Assembly: GCA_011391695.1 (NCBI GenBank)
Contig: JAABQB010000021.1
Coordinates: forward strand, 1 to 49,471
Direction: 5' to 3'
Source: Desulfobacteraceae bacterium
GTDB lineage: Bacteria; Desulfobacterota; Desulfobacteria; Desulfobacterales; RPRI01
Length of the DNA: 49,471 nucleotides
Shown in pieces: positions 15,139 through 24,972 of the stretch. Positions within the stretch are counted from its first letter, which is position 1, and each line of letters opens with the position of its first letter. Under the pieces are notes generated by a model. That model made no database searches. It saw only the letters and a list, made by a program, of their open reading frames with translations, and was not told the DNA's origin. The position numbers and the translations under genes were made by a program.

Positions 15139-17112
15139 TCAATAAAATTGACTGAACGAACCGAAAGAGTGCTTTCCCAGTATGCCGTTGTTTATAGAAT
15201 CGAGAAAACGGGAAGGGCGTTTAAGAACCATTCCTGTGCTTCTGTCATAAACATCTTTAGGATATGTGAAATAGAGACTCTTTCTTGCCCTTGTTGCGGC
15301 GACGTACATTAGCCTGAGCTCTTCTTCAAGTTCTTCGGGGTTATTAATGGAATGTGATGACGGGAACCTGCCGTCCAGCGCCCATATAACAAACACGGTA
15401 TGCCACTCAAGACCCTTTGCGGAATGTATGGTAGAAAGAACAAGGCGGTCATCCCCGCCCGAATTGTCGGACAACGAATCGTCAATGCTCGTGTTGGGAG
15501 GCTCAAGTGTCATATCGGTAAGAAACTCCTTCAAGCTGTCGTACCTTTCCATGATTGACAGAAGATGCTCAAGGTCTTTTGCTCTTTTGGGGTGGTCGTC
15601 AAACTGTTCTCTTAATAACGGAAGATAATAATCAACCACTATGCCACCCATTTCATAAACAGACATTACCTCCGAATCAATTTTGCCGAAAAGATCTTTA
15701 AGTCCCGACAGGCTTTCTGACACCTGTTTTTTGATTTTTGCCGTGAGCAAACCTTTACAGCCCGAGTTTTCGTTGGAAATGGCATCGAATATTTTATTGG
15801 CGGTCTGCTGGCCGATTCTATCGAGGAGAAGAAGTATCCTTTGCCAGCTTAATCTGTCTCTGGAGTTAACGAGAACCTTCAGGTGAGCGAGAATATCCTT
15901 TATATGTGCGGATTCGACAAATTTAAAGCCGCCCACTTTTTTGAAAGGAATATTGCTGCGTGTAAGCTCGATCTCAAGATCAAATGAATGATATCCAGCT
16001 CTGAAAAGAACTGCAATCTCATTTAAGGGAATTCCGCACTGGTTCAATTCATGTATCTTTTCAATAATGAACTTTGACTGACTGTTTTCACCGGATGTGC
16101 AGACCAAAAGCGGCTTCATCCCTCCTTTTCTTCTCGTGAAAAGAGTTTTGGAATATTTTTCCGATGCCCTTTCGATGATTATATTGGTCAGATCGAGTAT
16201 GGGCTGGTCGCTCCTGTAATTTTCTTCGAGGGTAATAGTTCTTGCTCCGGGGAATAATTCGGGGAATCTCATTATGTTTATGAAGTTTGCCCCCCTGAAG
16301 GCATATATGCTCTGTGAATCGTCGCCTACAACCATTATATTTTTATTGGCGCTCGCAAGAAGAGTCAATATGTCCGCCTGCATCTGGTTTGTATCCTGAT
16401 ACTCATCAACCATTATGTGTTCATAAGAAGAAGAAATCCTCTGCCGCAGATCGGGATGTTCTTCCATGAGGGCCTTGAAACATAAGAGCAAATCATCATA
16501 GTCCAGATAGTAATGTTCGGTTTTCCTAATTTTATAAGCCTTATTTATTGAAATAATGGTATCGAGATAATCAGCAAAATGAGGATAATCGTTGTAAACA
16601 ACATCTTCAATCGTTAAAACCTTGTTCACGGCTTTGCTGAAAATAGTTGCAAGAGTGTGATTTCTGGGAAAAGAAGATTGCAGGTGGGTTTTCAGCATCT
16701 CTTTTCTTAAAAGGCCGATCAGCGCTTCCGAGTCATAACGGTCTATGATATTAAAACCCGATCCCAACCCTATTCGCCGGGAGTATTTGCGCAGAATGTT
16801 GTTGGCAAACGAATGGAATGTTCCTCCCGAAATGTTTTCACACCGGTTGTCGAGGAGGCCGGCCGCCCTCCTGAGCATTTCCTGGGCTGCTTTGCGGGTA
16901 AACGTAAGAAGTAAAATGGAACGGGGAGATATCCCCTCTTCAACAAGACGGGCCACACGGTAAGTCAGCGTTCTTGTTTTTCCGCTTCCTGCGCCTGCAA
17001 TGACAAGGAGAGGTCCTTCCGTGTGAATAACCGCTTCAAGCTGGGAAGAGTTTAAATCTGTTTCATAGGGGATATAAAAATTTCGCACCGCTGAATTGAC
17101 TGTTTCTTTCAT
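15139..17112 (-). CDS. UvrD/PcrA-type ATP-dependent DNA helicase
   Basis: This 657-residue superfamily 1A helicase has all main motifs: Walker A AGAGSGKT at 39-46, motif Ia LLLTFTRKAAQEM, motif II VDEYQDTN, motif III VVGDDSQSIYAFRGA, motif IV LEENYRSDQPI, motif V STIHSAKGLEW and motif VI YVAATRARKSLYF. It is a 3'-5' helicase for repair or replication restart. At 657 residues it is shorter than E. coli UvrD (about 720), mainly at the C-terminus, and nearer Rep in size, so I leave the exact symbol open. It stands alone between the pit operon and the H1-like gene. Confidence 0.93.
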   Translation of the reverse strand: MKETVNSAVRNFYIPYETDLNSSQLEAVIHTEGPLLVIAGAGSGKTRTLTYRVARLVEEGISPRSILLLTFTRKAAQEMLRRAAGLLDNRCENISGGTFHSFANNILRKYSRRIGLGSGFNIIDRYDSEALIGLLRKEMLKTHLQSSFPRNHTLATIFSKAVNKVLTIEDVVYNDYPHFADYLDTIISINKAYKIRKTEHYYLDYDDLLLCFKALMEEHPDLRQRISSSYEHIMVDEYQDTNQMQADILTLLASANKNIMVVGDDSQSIYAFRGANFINIMRFPELFPGARTITLEENYRSDQPILDLTNIIIERASEKYSKTLFTRRKGGMKPLLVCTSGENSQSKFIIEKIHELNQCGIPLNEIAVLFRAGYHSFDLEIELTRSNIPFKKVGGFKFVESAHIKDILAHLKVLVNSRDRLSWQRILLLLDRIGQQTANKIFDAISNENSGCKGLLTAKIKKQVSESLSGLKDLFGKIDSEVMSVYEMGGIVVDYYLPLLREQFDDHPKRAKDLEHLLSIMERYDSLKEFLTDMTLEPPNTSIDDSLSDNSGGDDRLVLSTIHSAKGLEWHTVFVIWALDGRFPSSHSINNPEELEEELRLMYVAATRARKSLYFTYPKDVYDRSTGMVLKRPSRFLDSINNGILGKHSFGSFSQFY

Positions 17113-17408
17113 TATGTAAGCAGACTGCCTTTATATTGAAACTCAACAACAAGTTTGTTCTCCGCTGCATGTAGCAGAGATCTTCAATAAGCTGCAAATG
17201 GGCTTCCACCGTGTAATGAGGAATCATTATAACAGGTAAAAAAGAATCTGCCGGCTGCGGATATCTTTCACAAGAAGAATGCTTTGTCAATATTAGTTCT
17301 TATATTACAGAATTCGTTGACTTTTATTAAATCATGTAATAGGGAGAGAGTACAACATGGAAATGGTTGTCGATAATTGCTCGCAAATCAAATAAAGGAG
17401 AGGAAAAG

Positions 17409-17804
17409 ATGAAGAAGGTAAAAAAGCAGATAAAGCCGGTTTCCAAAGCAGTTGCAGCCCCTGCCAAACGTGCAGTCATCTCAAAGAAGAAGAGCGGCGG
17501 AGCGGCCAAAAAGGTAAAAGCCAAAACAGTTAAGGTTGCAAATAAAAAAGTTTCAAAAGTCGTAAAAGCAGCAAAGCCCAAGGCAGTGAAGGCCAAAGTT
17601 GCCGCAAAAAAACCTGCCGCAGCTCAGGGCACAGTTTTGAGCTCCGTGTTGAGTACCGTCAAGAGAAGTAAAAACGGTGTAGCTATTGAAAAGATCAAAG
17701 AGAAAACCGGTTTGAGTCCAAGGCAGCTCAGCAATGCGCTTTACAAGCTGTCAAAAAGCGGCAAGATTGCATCAAAAGAGCGCGGTGTTTACATAGCAAA
17801 ATAA
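17409..17804 (+). CDS. Histone H1-like Lys/Ala-rich protein with winged-helix C-terminus
   Basis: This 131-residue very basic protein has an N-terminal tail of about 75 residues made almost only of Lys, Ala, Val and Pro (KPKAVKAKVAAKKPAAAQG), resembling eukaryotic histone H1 C-tails. The C-terminal 55 residues (SSVLSTVKRSKNGVAIEKI, TGLSPRQLSNALYKLSKSG, KIASKERGVYIAK) look like a small winged helix. I infer a nucleoid-associated or regulatory DNA-binding role. AGGAG lies 7 bases before the ATG. A strong terminator follows at 17847. The gene is monocistronic. Confidence 0.8.
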   Translation: MKKVKKQIKPVSKAVAAPAKRAVISKKKSGGAAKKVKAKTVKVANKKVSKVVKAAKPKAVKAKVAAKKPAAAQGTVLSSVLSTVKRSKNGVAIEKIKEKTGLSPRQLSNALYKLSKSGKIASKERGVYIAK

Positions 17805-17846
17805 CCGGTTGGTTTTTTTACTATGTTTCTGTGCAAAGCTGTTGAA

Positions 17847-17890
17847 GAGCCTTTCTCAGTTGCCGGCATGAGAAAGGCTCTGTTTGTTTT
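17847..17890 (+). terminator. Rho-independent terminator
   Basis: GAGCCTTTCTCA (17847-17858) pairs perfectly with TGAGAAAGGCTC (17869-17880) and is followed by TGTTTGTTTTTCC. It ends the H1-like gene transcript. Confidence 0.85.
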
Positions 17891-17966
17891 TCCGAACAAC
17901 TCACCTCAAAATCGCCTGTAACTATCCATTCACCATTGCCATTATATATTACCTGCATTATTATCT

Positions 17967-18145
17967 AGTTTCCATCCGGAAACGGCCCTTTTGGGCGATC
18001 TCAGTGTCAATCTGCGGGATTTCTTGTGCGACGTACTATGCGTATGTCTCCGCGCAATCCCTTGATTTCCTTGAGCTTGCCCAAAATTGCCTATTTCCGA
18101 ATTGGAAACTCACATGTGTTCGAATTTGGTTTCCGGATGAACACT
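17967..18145 (+). repeat. MITE-like element, family M1, copy A
   Basis: The 179-bp element begins AGTTTCCATCCGGAAAC and ends GTTTCCGGATGAACACT, an inverted terminal repeat of about 16 bp. The centre is a second palindrome (TTGTGCGACGTA near 18023 against GTCTCCGCGCAA near 18048), and the flanks of the centre also pair, so the whole element can fold back. It matches 48729-48895 in reverse orientation over its full length. No coding capacity. Confidence 0.75.
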
Positions 18146-18217
18146 GTTTAAAAACTTATAATTTTTATTAATAAATCCGCTAAGTGTCAAGGCAATTAAA
18201 GCCAATCCCCGGTCGCT

Positions 18218-18332
18218 GGTTCATGGTTACTGATTACTGATAACTGAATCCTTGCCCGCTCTTCGATATTCGACTTTTGCCTCGCGCCTTACGCCTCTTG
18301 AACCCTTGAACCCTCGAATCCTTGAATCCTTA
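18218..18332. repeat. Degenerate word repeat in spacer
   Basis: The segment reiterates words such as TTACTGATTACTGATAACTG, TTCGATATTCGA, CGCCTTACGCC and CTTGAACCCTTGAACCC. It has the same style as the spacers at 247, 9003 and 47395 and ends at the stop codon of tsaB. Confidence 0.5.
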
Positions 18333-19007
18333 TGTTTTTAATTTCACATCCGATTTTCTGATATAATGCGGCGCAAATAACGCTGCATCCACCGTATCAT
18401 TATTTTCAAACTTTTTAATGCCCATAAAGGCAACTGTTGAAGCTCTTATAACATTAAAAAAAGGCGGGGGGAAATGAGCAAGATTTCCTATTTTTTTTTC
18501 TATGATATTACGGTACAAACTTGCGCCGTCACCGATAAAAAGGCAGGGTTCTCCGATCCCGTCCGCTGCTTTATCCGGAAGAAAGACCTCTTCCTTCATC
18601 TCCTTTTGAATCAAACCGTCTATAAATCTGTATCTGGAAGAATAGACCTCACCCTTTCTTGCATCAATTACGGAACAGATCAGATATGGGGTTGGGAGTA
18701 CCTGAGCTGCCAGGGCATCAAGAGTTGATATCCCGGCTATAGGTTTTCCGGTCGCGGTAGCAAGACCTTTAACGGAGCTTATCCCTATTCTGAGACCTGT
18801 AAAGCTTCCAGGCCCTTTGGTAACAGCAAAGCAGTCGATATCAAAAGGAACCAGACCGGATAATTCAAACACCTTTTTTATCATATCCATCAGGTGCCTT
18901 GAATGCGTTTCACCATCTTCCTTTATTATTTCCGCAAGAAGGTTGCTGTTTTCAATAACGGCAACGCTGCAGCTTCTTGAAGATGTGTCAACAGCGAGTA
19001 TTTTCAT
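18330..19007 (-). CDS. tsaB: tRNA threonylcarbamoyladenosine biosynthesis protein TsaB
   Basis: This 225-residue protein has the ASKHA-fold start MKILAVDTSSRSCSVA and the family motif KGPGSFTGLRIGISSVKGLA near residues 64-83. TsaB works with TsaC, TsaD and TsaE to make t6A37 in tRNAs that read ANN codons and acts as scaffold for TsaD. Length is normal. It lies 14 bases downstream of lon on the same strand and is probably co-transcribed with it. No TsaD or TsaE gene is in the window. Confidence 0.93.
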   Translation of the reverse strand: MKILAVDTSSRSCSVAVIENSNLLAEIIKEDGETHSRHLMDMIKKVFELSGLVPFDIDCFAVTKGPGSFTGLRIGISSVKGLATATGKPIAGISTLDALAAQVLPTPYLICSVIDARKGEVYSSRYRFIDGLIQKEMKEEVFLPDKAADGIGEPCLFIGDGASLYRNIIEKKIGNLAHFPPPFFNVIRASTVAFMGIKKFENNDTVDAALFAPHYIRKSDVKLKT

Positions 19008-19021
19008 TAAAGGATAACCGG

Positions 19022-21415
19022 TTATTTCTTCTCATTTACAATATAACCATCGATAGCTATCGGGAGAACCTCTTTCATGTTCTTTACCATTATAAACTTG
19101 ATTTTTCGTTTAACATTGGCCGGGATCTCTGTCAGATCTTTCATGTTCTTTTCAGGAATTATTATTGTTTTGATTCCAGCCCTTAAAGCGCCCAGCGCCT
19201 TTTCCTTCAACCCTCCTACCGGAAGAACCCTTCCTCTCAGGGTGATCTCACCGGTCATGGCGACATATTTGTTGACAGGTTTATTCGTCAGGACTGAAAT
19301 AAGCGCCGTTGCCATTGCTATCCCGGCAGATGGACCGTCTTTGGGAATTGCTCCTGCAGGAACGTGTATATGCACATCTGTATTTTCAAAAAAATTTTCC
19401 TCCAGGCCGAAAAAAGAGAGATGTGCCCGCGCATAGCTGACGGCTGCCCTTGCAGATTCCTGCATGACTTCGCCAAGCTGTCCCGTTATTATAAGCTCTC
19501 CCTTTCCCTGAATAAGGGTTGCTTCAACATAGAGTACTTCTCCTCCGACCTGTGTCCATGCAAGGCCTGTAGAAAGGCCTATCTGGCTCTCTTCCTGATC
19601 CATTTCGGCAATGAACTTCGGAACCCCCAGATATTTTTGCAGGTTGCCTTTTGAAATATGAAAAGGGCCCTTTTCGCCTTCCGCTGTTTTTCTGGCCAGC
19701 TTGCGGGAGATAGTTCCTATCTCTCTTTCAAGATTTCTCAATCCGGCTTCAGAGGTATATTCGGTTATTATTTGGCGCATCGCCTCGCTGCTTATGGTCA
19801 TTTTTTTTGCGCTGATGCCATTTTCCTTTATCTGGCGGGGAAGAAGATATGTTTCCGCGATTATTTTCTTTTCTTCCTCGGTATAACCAGAAAGATTGAT
19901 AACCTCCATCCTGTCGAGAAGGGCTGATGGTATTGTATCCGTCAGATTCGCGGTAAGAATAAACATAACCTTTGAAAGGTCAAAAGGAAGGTTTAAATAA
20001 TGATCGCTGAAGGCAAAGTTCTGTTCCGGATCAAGGGCTTCCAGAAGTGCCGCTGAAGGATCTCCGCGGAAATCCGCCCCCACCTTGTCAATCTCATCCA
20101 TCATGAAGACAGGATTGTTGGAACCACACTGTTTCAAACCCTCAAGGATGCGCCCGGGAAGAGCTCCGATATACGTGCGTCGATGCCCTCTTATTTCAGC
20201 TTCATCCCTGATTCCGCCGAGAGAAATTCGTATAAATTTCCGTTTCATAGCTTTGGCTATAGCTTTTCCAAGAGATGTCTTTCCGACTCCGGGAGGTCCG
20301 ACAAAACAGAGAATCGGGCCTTTCATCTTTGCATTCAGTTTTCTTACGCTTAAGTATTCAAGAATGCGATCCTTGATGTTGTTAAGCCCATAATGATCGG
20401 AATCAAGAATCTTTTTCGAATTTTTGATATTTATAATATCTTTTGTTGACCTGCTCCATGGGAGTTCAACAAGCCAGTCAAGGTATGTTCGCACAACAGA
20501 AGCTTCGGCAGAATCCGGGTGCATCATCTCAAGCCTCTTAAGCTGCTTTGCAGCCTCTTTTTCGGCCTCTTTGGCCATTTTGGCCCGTTTTATCTTTTTC
20601 CTGTATTCCTGAATCTCCTGGGCTTTTTCGTCTTGCTCACCAAGCTCCCTGTGAATGGCTCTCATCTGTTCCCTCAGGTAGTAATCCCGCTGGTTTTTTG
20701 AAATTTCATCCTTCACATCGGACTGTATCTTGGCCTGCATTGCCGAAAGCTGAACCTCTCTGGATAAGAGCTCATTTACCTTTTTGAGGCGATCGACAGG
20801 ATCAATCAGTTCAAGCAGTTGCTGGGATTCGTCGATTTTCAACCTGAGGTTTGATGCGACAAGGTCAGCCAGTTTTCCCGGATCATTTATCTCTTCGAGT
20901 ATGGTGCCGACATCTCCTGTTAATTCACCGCGAAAAGCGAGTATCTTTTCCGAATGCTCGCGTACATTCCTCATGAGAGCTTCGATCTCAAGGGTTATTT
21001 CCCTTATAGATTCCTCTGTTATCTTTTCGATTTTAACCCGGTAAACTGATTTTCGCCTAACAAAATCGGAAATTCTGGCTTTTGCGATACCCTGTACAAG
21101 TGCCTTTACGCGCCCGTCTGGAAGCTTAAGCATTCTCAACACCCTGGCGACGGTCCCGATTCTGTATATTTCATTCTCATTCGGATTTTCAACGTTCGGA
21201 TCTTTTTGCGTAACAAGGAACAAGAACCCGTCTTTTCTGACTGCTTCTTCAACAGCCCTGACCGACTTTTCACGGCCCACAAAAAGAGGAAGAAGCATAT
21301 CAGTAAAGATTACGACATCCCGAACAGGCATAAGAGGCATAATTTCAGGAAGTTTTGCATCTCTTTCATCTTCTTCAATAATATTTATAAGATCATCCTT
21401 GTCAGTCTCGGCCAT
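19022..21415 (-). CDS. lon: ATP-dependent protease Lon
   Basis: This 797-residue protein has the complete LonA order: N-terminal substrate-binding LAN domain (about 24-215), coiled middle region (YYLREQMRAIHRELGEQDE), AAA+ domain with Walker A GPPGVGKT at 373-380 and Walker B FMMDEIDK, and the protease domain with the catalytic dyad Ser696 (PKDGPSAG) and Lys737 (GGLKEK). It degrades misfolded and regulatory proteins in the cytoplasm. Nothing is missing compared with the family. It heads a likely lon-tsaB operon. Confidence 0.97.
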   Translation of the reverse strand: MAETDKDDLINIIEEDERDAKLPEIMPLMPVRDVVIFTDMLLPLFVGREKSVRAVEEAVRKDGFLFLVTQKDPNVENPNENEIYRIGTVARVLRMLKLPDGRVKALVQGIAKARISDFVRRKSVYRVKIEKITEESIREITLEIEALMRNVREHSEKILAFRGELTGDVGTILEEINDPGKLADLVASNLRLKIDESQQLLELIDPVDRLKKVNELLSREVQLSAMQAKIQSDVKDEISKNQRDYYLREQMRAIHRELGEQDEKAQEIQEYRKKIKRAKMAKEAEKEAAKQLKRLEMMHPDSAEASVVRTYLDWLVELPWSRSTKDIINIKNSKKILDSDHYGLNNIKDRILEYLSVRKLNAKMKGPILCFVGPPGVGKTSLGKAIAKAMKRKFIRISLGGIRDEAEIRGHRRTYIGALPGRILEGLKQCGSNNPVFMMDEIDKVGADFRGDPSAALLEALDPEQNFAFSDHYLNLPFDLSKVMFILTANLTDTIPSALLDRMEVINLSGYTEEEKKIIAETYLLPRQIKENGISAKKMTISSEAMRQIITEYTSEAGLRNLEREIGTISRKLARKTAEGEKGPFHISKGNLQKYLGVPKFIAEMDQEESQIGLSTGLAWTQVGGEVLYVEATLIQGKGELIITGQLGEVMQESARAAVSYARAHLSFFGLEENFFENTDVHIHVPAGAIPKDGPSAGIAMATALISVLTNKPVNKYVAMTGEITLRGRVLPVGGLKEKALGALRAGIKTIIIPEKNMKDLTEIPANVKRKIKFIMVKNMKEVLPIAIDGYIVNEKK

Positions 21416-21582
21416 TTTTTCTCCAGTATATGGTTATTGCCGAAATAAAACCGGCTTTCTTTTTTATCACAATAAGGGCAGAATATAAGACATCGTTTGA
21501 ATTTGACAATATCAATCTTGATTTATTTATTCAATATGCATAAGTTATAACACTTTAATCCATATTTTTTTTATTTACAACA

Positions 21583-21777
21583 TTGACGCTATCGTAAAAA
21601 GCAATATGCGAACGGATTTGAGATTTTTGGGAAATAGATTTTTAAAGAACTAAGCGTTAAAAATAACAAGCTGTTTTAGGGCGTTAGCCCGAGTTCTTGT
21701 GATTTAGCGAGGTGATATAAAAATCCCCAAAAAGCTCATTGAGTGAGCATATTTCTACTTTTTACGGGACCATCAAC
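21583..21777. repeat. MITE-like element, family M2, copy 2
   Basis: CGTAAAAAG (21593-21601) and CTTTTTACG (21758-21766) lie within imperfect ends of about 30 bp: TTGACGCTATCGTAAAAAG at the left, and CTTTTTACGGGACCATCAA at the right. An internal hairpin GCTCATTGAGTGAGC is present at 21734. It fills most of the spacer between lon and the peptidase gene and resembles 3065-3223 at its ends. Confidence 0.5.
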
Positions 21778-21835
21778 ATTGTGAATTACATGCAGCTTGC
21801 TGCAAGACCACTTGGGGAGCCCGGAAAGGTTTGAA

Positions 21836-22615
21836 ATGCCAGATTATACTATCCACATACTAATGTTTGTTTTCGGTCTTACCATCGGAAGTTTTCTTAA
21901 CGTTTGCATATTCAGAATTCCCGCATCAAAATCGATTGTCCGCCCGGGCTCAATGTGTCCCGGTTGCAGCAGCAGCATAAAATATTATGACAACATACCG
22001 GTCATCAGCTATATTTTTCTTGGAGGAAAATGCCGGAAATGTAAAATGCCGATCTCTTTCCGCTATCCTCTCGTGGAATTGATAAGCGGACTAACTGCGC
22101 TTGCTGTTTTTATGAATTTTGGCCTTTCATATGAAGGGTTAGCCTATTTTATATTCATATCAGCTCTGATTGTTATAACCTTTATCGATATCGATCACCG
22201 GATAATACCCGATGTCATATCATTACCAGGCATACCGATAGGATTTCTGATGGCTTCTTTTCTGATTCCTTCCATAAGCTGGAAGGAATCACTTATAGGA
22301 ATTCTTGCCGGAGGAGGAAGTCTTTTAGCTGTGGCATGGATATATAATCTTATTACAAAAAAAGAGGGGATGGGGGGCGGTGATATAAAACTCCTTGCAA
22401 TGATTGGCGCTTTTATCGGATTAAAAGGAGTTCTTTTTACAATTTTTGCAGCTTCTGCTGCAGGTACAATAGCAGGAATTGCGGTAATGCTTAACACCCG
22501 GAAAGGAATGAAACTGGCCGTTCCTTTCGGTCCCTTTCTTTCTATCGGCACAATACTCTATATCTTTTTCGGTTCGGAAATTATATCATGGTATATCAGA
22601 ACATTGACTTCATAA
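21836..22615 (+). CDS. pilD: Prepilin peptidase / N-methyltransferase (type IV leader peptidase)
   Basis: This 259-residue inner membrane protein has the cytoplasmic zinc motif CPGC plus CRKC (full-length PilD type) and the two aspartyl protease motifs FIDIDHRIIPD and GMGGGDIKLLAMIGAF, with Asp residues in each. It cleaves and N-methylates type IV prepilins or type II secretion pseudopilins. ATG at 21836 is chosen since GGAAAGG lies 6 bases upstream and the hydrophobic start MPDYTIHILMFVFGLTIGSF is typical. No pilus or secretion genes are adjacent, so it may serve loci elsewhere. Confidence 0.93.
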   Translation: MPDYTIHILMFVFGLTIGSFLNVCIFRIPASKSIVRPGSMCPGCSSSIKYYDNIPVISYIFLGGKCRKCKMPISFRYPLVELISGLTALAVFMNFGLSYEGLAYFIFISALIVITFIDIDHRIIPDVISLPGIPIGFLMASFLIPSISWKESLIGILAGGGSLLAVAWIYNLITKKEGMGGGDIKLLAMIGAFIGLKGVLFTIFAASAAGTIAGIAVMLNTRKGMKLAVPFGPFLSIGTILYIFFGSEIISWYIRTLTS

Positions 22616-22904
22616 AGGGGTTTATATCTTCTTTTCCCTGTCACTTATTTTTTATCCTCGCGCCATTGAAATGGTACAGGGCTTTTTCATCTGTATTAAA
22701 AACAATCCTTAAAGTGTCAAAATGCTCAATTGTTTTTACCAATTATTTCCCCTGTTATTTCCCCTTGACGTTTTTTAAAACTCATATTATTATCCCCGTC
22801 AATTGATTTTTCCGGCAGCAACACAAGGTCTTTAGGGAACGGTTTCTTATAAGGCTTATGTACCGGGCCGGAAGAGAGCAACATTTTTCAAGGAGATTGG
22901 TATC

Positions 22905-23105
22905 TTGGCAAACGGAATTGTAAAGTGGTTTAGTAACAAAAAAGGGTATGGCTTTATTGAACAGGAAACCGGTGGAGATGTATTTGTTCATCATTCCGCA
23001 ATAAACGGGACCGGCTTTAAGACTCTCGCAGAGGGTGACAAGGTTACCTTTGAAATCGAAAAGGGAGAAAAAGGTCCTTCGGCTGTAAACGTCACAAAAT
23101 TATAA
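22905..23105 (+). CDS. Cold shock protein (CspA family)
   Basis: This 66-residue single cold shock domain protein has the RNP1 motif KGYGFI and RNP2 motif VFVHHSAI and the start MANGIVKWF. It binds single-stranded nucleic acid and acts as an RNA chaperone. The start is TTG at 22905, with AAGGAGA about 9 bases upstream. The AT-rich spacer 22616-22904 holds no other gene and may include a long 5' untranslated region, as in other csp genes. A terminator follows at 23125. Confidence 0.95.
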   Translation: MANGIVKWFSNKKGYGFIEQETGGDVFVHHSAINGTGFKTLAEGDKVTFEIEKGEKGPSAVNVTKL

Positions 23106-23124
23106 TTACCTAGTAAAAGTTTTT

Positions 23125-23183
23125 AAAAGGCATCCCGTCAAGTTGCAGATTCAGGTTGCAATTGATAACAGGATGCCTTTTTG
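23125..23183 (+). terminator. Hairpin terminator after csp
   Basis: AAAAGGCATCC (23125-23135) pairs with GGATGCCTTTT (23171-23181) over a 35-base loop that contains its own inverted TTGCA/TGCAA. A T run ends the structure. Confidence 0.75.
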
Positions 23184-23291
23184 TTTACTCAATCGAAACG
23201 GATAGAAAACAGCACAGGCTTGAGACTCTAAGCATCAGGCTAATTTCCTGATCTGGAAACTTTAATTTCCTGCGTCGTTAATAACAAAGGC

Positions 23292-23326
23292 AGGATCATC
23301 TCCAGATTAGTTGGTGATCCTGTCTT
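23292..23326 (+). other. Hairpin upstream of prfC
   Basis: GGCAGGATCA pairs, with one mismatch, with TGATCCTGTC across a 15-base loop, about 55 bases before the prfC start. It could be an attenuator or part of the untranslated leader; there is no T run right after it. The rest of the spacer 23184-23380 shows nothing recognisable. Confidence 0.3.
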
Positions 23327-23380
23327 GACCCCTTTCTCTCAACTAAATGAGAGAAAAACTTAAAATCATAAGACAGTTAC

Positions 23381-24967
23381 ATGGAAAAACAATACAAAAA
23401 AGAGGTCGACAAACGTCGCACCTTCGGGATTATCAGCCATCCGGACGCCGGGAAAACGACGCTTACGGAAAAGCTGCTCCTTTACGGAGGAGCAATCCAG
23501 TTGGCAGGGGCCGTAAAGGCGCGTAAAGCAGCCCGTCATGCAACAAGCGACTGGATGGCCATTGAGAGGGAACGCGGCATATCGGTAACGACTTCGGTCA
23601 TGAAGTTCAATTACCGCGACTTTGAAATCAATCTTCTCGACACACCGGGTCACCAGGACTTTTCAGAAGATACCTACAGGGTGCTTACGGCTGTTGACAG
23701 CGCTCTGATGGTTATAGACAGCGCCAAGGGGGTTGAACCTCAGACAAAGAAACTGATGGAAGTCTGCAGGATGCGGAATACTCCCATCATTACTTTCATA
23801 AACAAGATGGACAGGGATGGCCTCTCTCCTCTTGATCTTCTTGCAGACATAGAAGACAGGTTACAGGTGGAATGCACTCCTCTGTCGTGGCCAATCGGAA
23901 TGGGAAAAAACTTCAAGGGAGTTTATAATATCTACCGCAAAGAGCTCCATTTATTTACTCCCGGAAAAACAACGCGGATTCAGGAAGGTATTATTATAAA
24001 CGACCTTTCCGACCGGAGACTTGATGAAATACTTGGAAGTGACGCAGAGAGACTCAGGGAAGATATTGATTTGCTCGAAGGCGCCGCCACGCCATTTGAC
24101 CACAGGCATTATCTTAAAGCAAACCAGACGCCGGTCTTCTTCGGAAGCGCCGTAAACAACTTCGGCGTAAAAGAGCTTCTCGACGCATTTGTTGAAATGG
24201 CTCCTGCGCCGCAGCCAAGAGCTGCCATGGAACGCGCAGTTTCTCCGTACGAAGAATCCTTTTCGGGTTTCGTATTCAAAATCCAGGCGAACATGGACCC
24301 CGCTCACAGGGACCGCATAGCTTTCCTGAGAATATGTTCGGGAAAATTCAATCGTGGAATGAAGGTAATCCATCACCGTACAGGAAAGGAAATGACCTTG
24401 TCGAATGCCACAATATTCATGGCCCAGGACAGGTCAAATATTGAAGAAGCATTCCCCGGGGATATAATAGGCCTGCACAATCACGGCACTATTAAAATAG
24501 GCGATACTTTCACCATGAAAGAGCCTCTGAAATTTACAGGCATACCCAATTTTGCTCCGGAGCATTTCCGAAGAGTACGTCTGCTGAATCCGATTAAAAA
24601 CAAACAGCTCCAGAAAGGGCTGACACAGCTTTCAGAGGAAGGCGCTGTCCAGTTTTTCAAGCCGCTTTCCGGGAATGCGTATATCCTCGGCGCTGTCGGA
24701 GTGCTGCAGTTTGATGTCACAATGGCCCGCTTAAAAGACGAATACGGTGCTGATGCCGTTACGGAACCGGCCGAATATGCCAGAGCCAGATGGGTCGAAT
24801 GTAACGATAAGAAAAAGCTTGAGCAATTTGAAAAAGAGAACAGGAATAATCTTGCGGTTGACGCGGAAGGCCATCTGACATATCTTGCCCGCAGTGAATG
24901 GAGTCTTGATTATGAAATGAAACAGTGGCCGGAAATATCATTCTTAAATACCCGCGAGCATGATTGA
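23381..24967 (+). CDS. prfC: Peptide chain release factor 3 (RF3)
   Basis: This 528-residue translational GTPase has the G1 motif [16 protein letters not shown]3 [15 protein letters not shown]4 FINKMDRDG, and the RF3-specific segment [21 protein letters not shown]3 recycles RF1/RF2 from the ribosome after peptide release. Length and the C-terminal domain ([14 protein letters not shown]) are normal for RF3 and exclude EF-G. It overlaps or abuts the downstream methyltransferase gene. Confidence 0.97.
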   Translation: MEKQYKKEVDKRRTFGIISHPDAGKTTLTEKLLLYGGAIQLAGAVKARKAARHATSDWMAIERERGISVTTSVMKFNYRDFEINLLDTPGHQDFSEDTYRVLTAVDSALMVIDSAKGVEPQTKKLMEVCRMRNTPIITFINKMDRDGLSPLDLLADIEDRLQVECTPLSWPIGMGKNFKGVYNIYRKELHLFTPGKTTRIQEGIIINDLSDRRLDEILGSDAERLREDIDLLEGAATPFDHRHYLKANQTPVFFGSAVNNFGVKELLDAFVEMAPAPQPRAAMERAVSPYEESFSGFVFKIQANMDPAHRDRIAFLRICSGKFNRGMKVIHHRTGKEMTLSNATIFMAQDRSNIEEAFPGDIIGLHNHGTIKIGDTFTMKEPLKFTGIPNFAPEHFRRVRLLNPIKNKQLQKGLTQLSEEGAVQFFKPLSGNAYILGAVGVLQFDVTMARLKDEYGADAVTEPAEYARARWVECNDKKKLEQFEKENRNNLAVDAEGHLTYLARSEWSLDYEMKQWPEISFLNTREHD

Positions 24968-24972
24968 ATGTA

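Noticed and set aside
17327-17596. Phe/Ala/Leu-rich protein on the minus strand
   Set aside because: It is the antisense shadow of the Lys/Ala-rich H1-like gene, which has a good ribosome binding site and a terminator.
18020-18062. Rho-independent terminator in the M1 centre
   Set aside because: The palindrome lacks a T run and occurs in the same form inside the second M1 copy, so it is part of the element.
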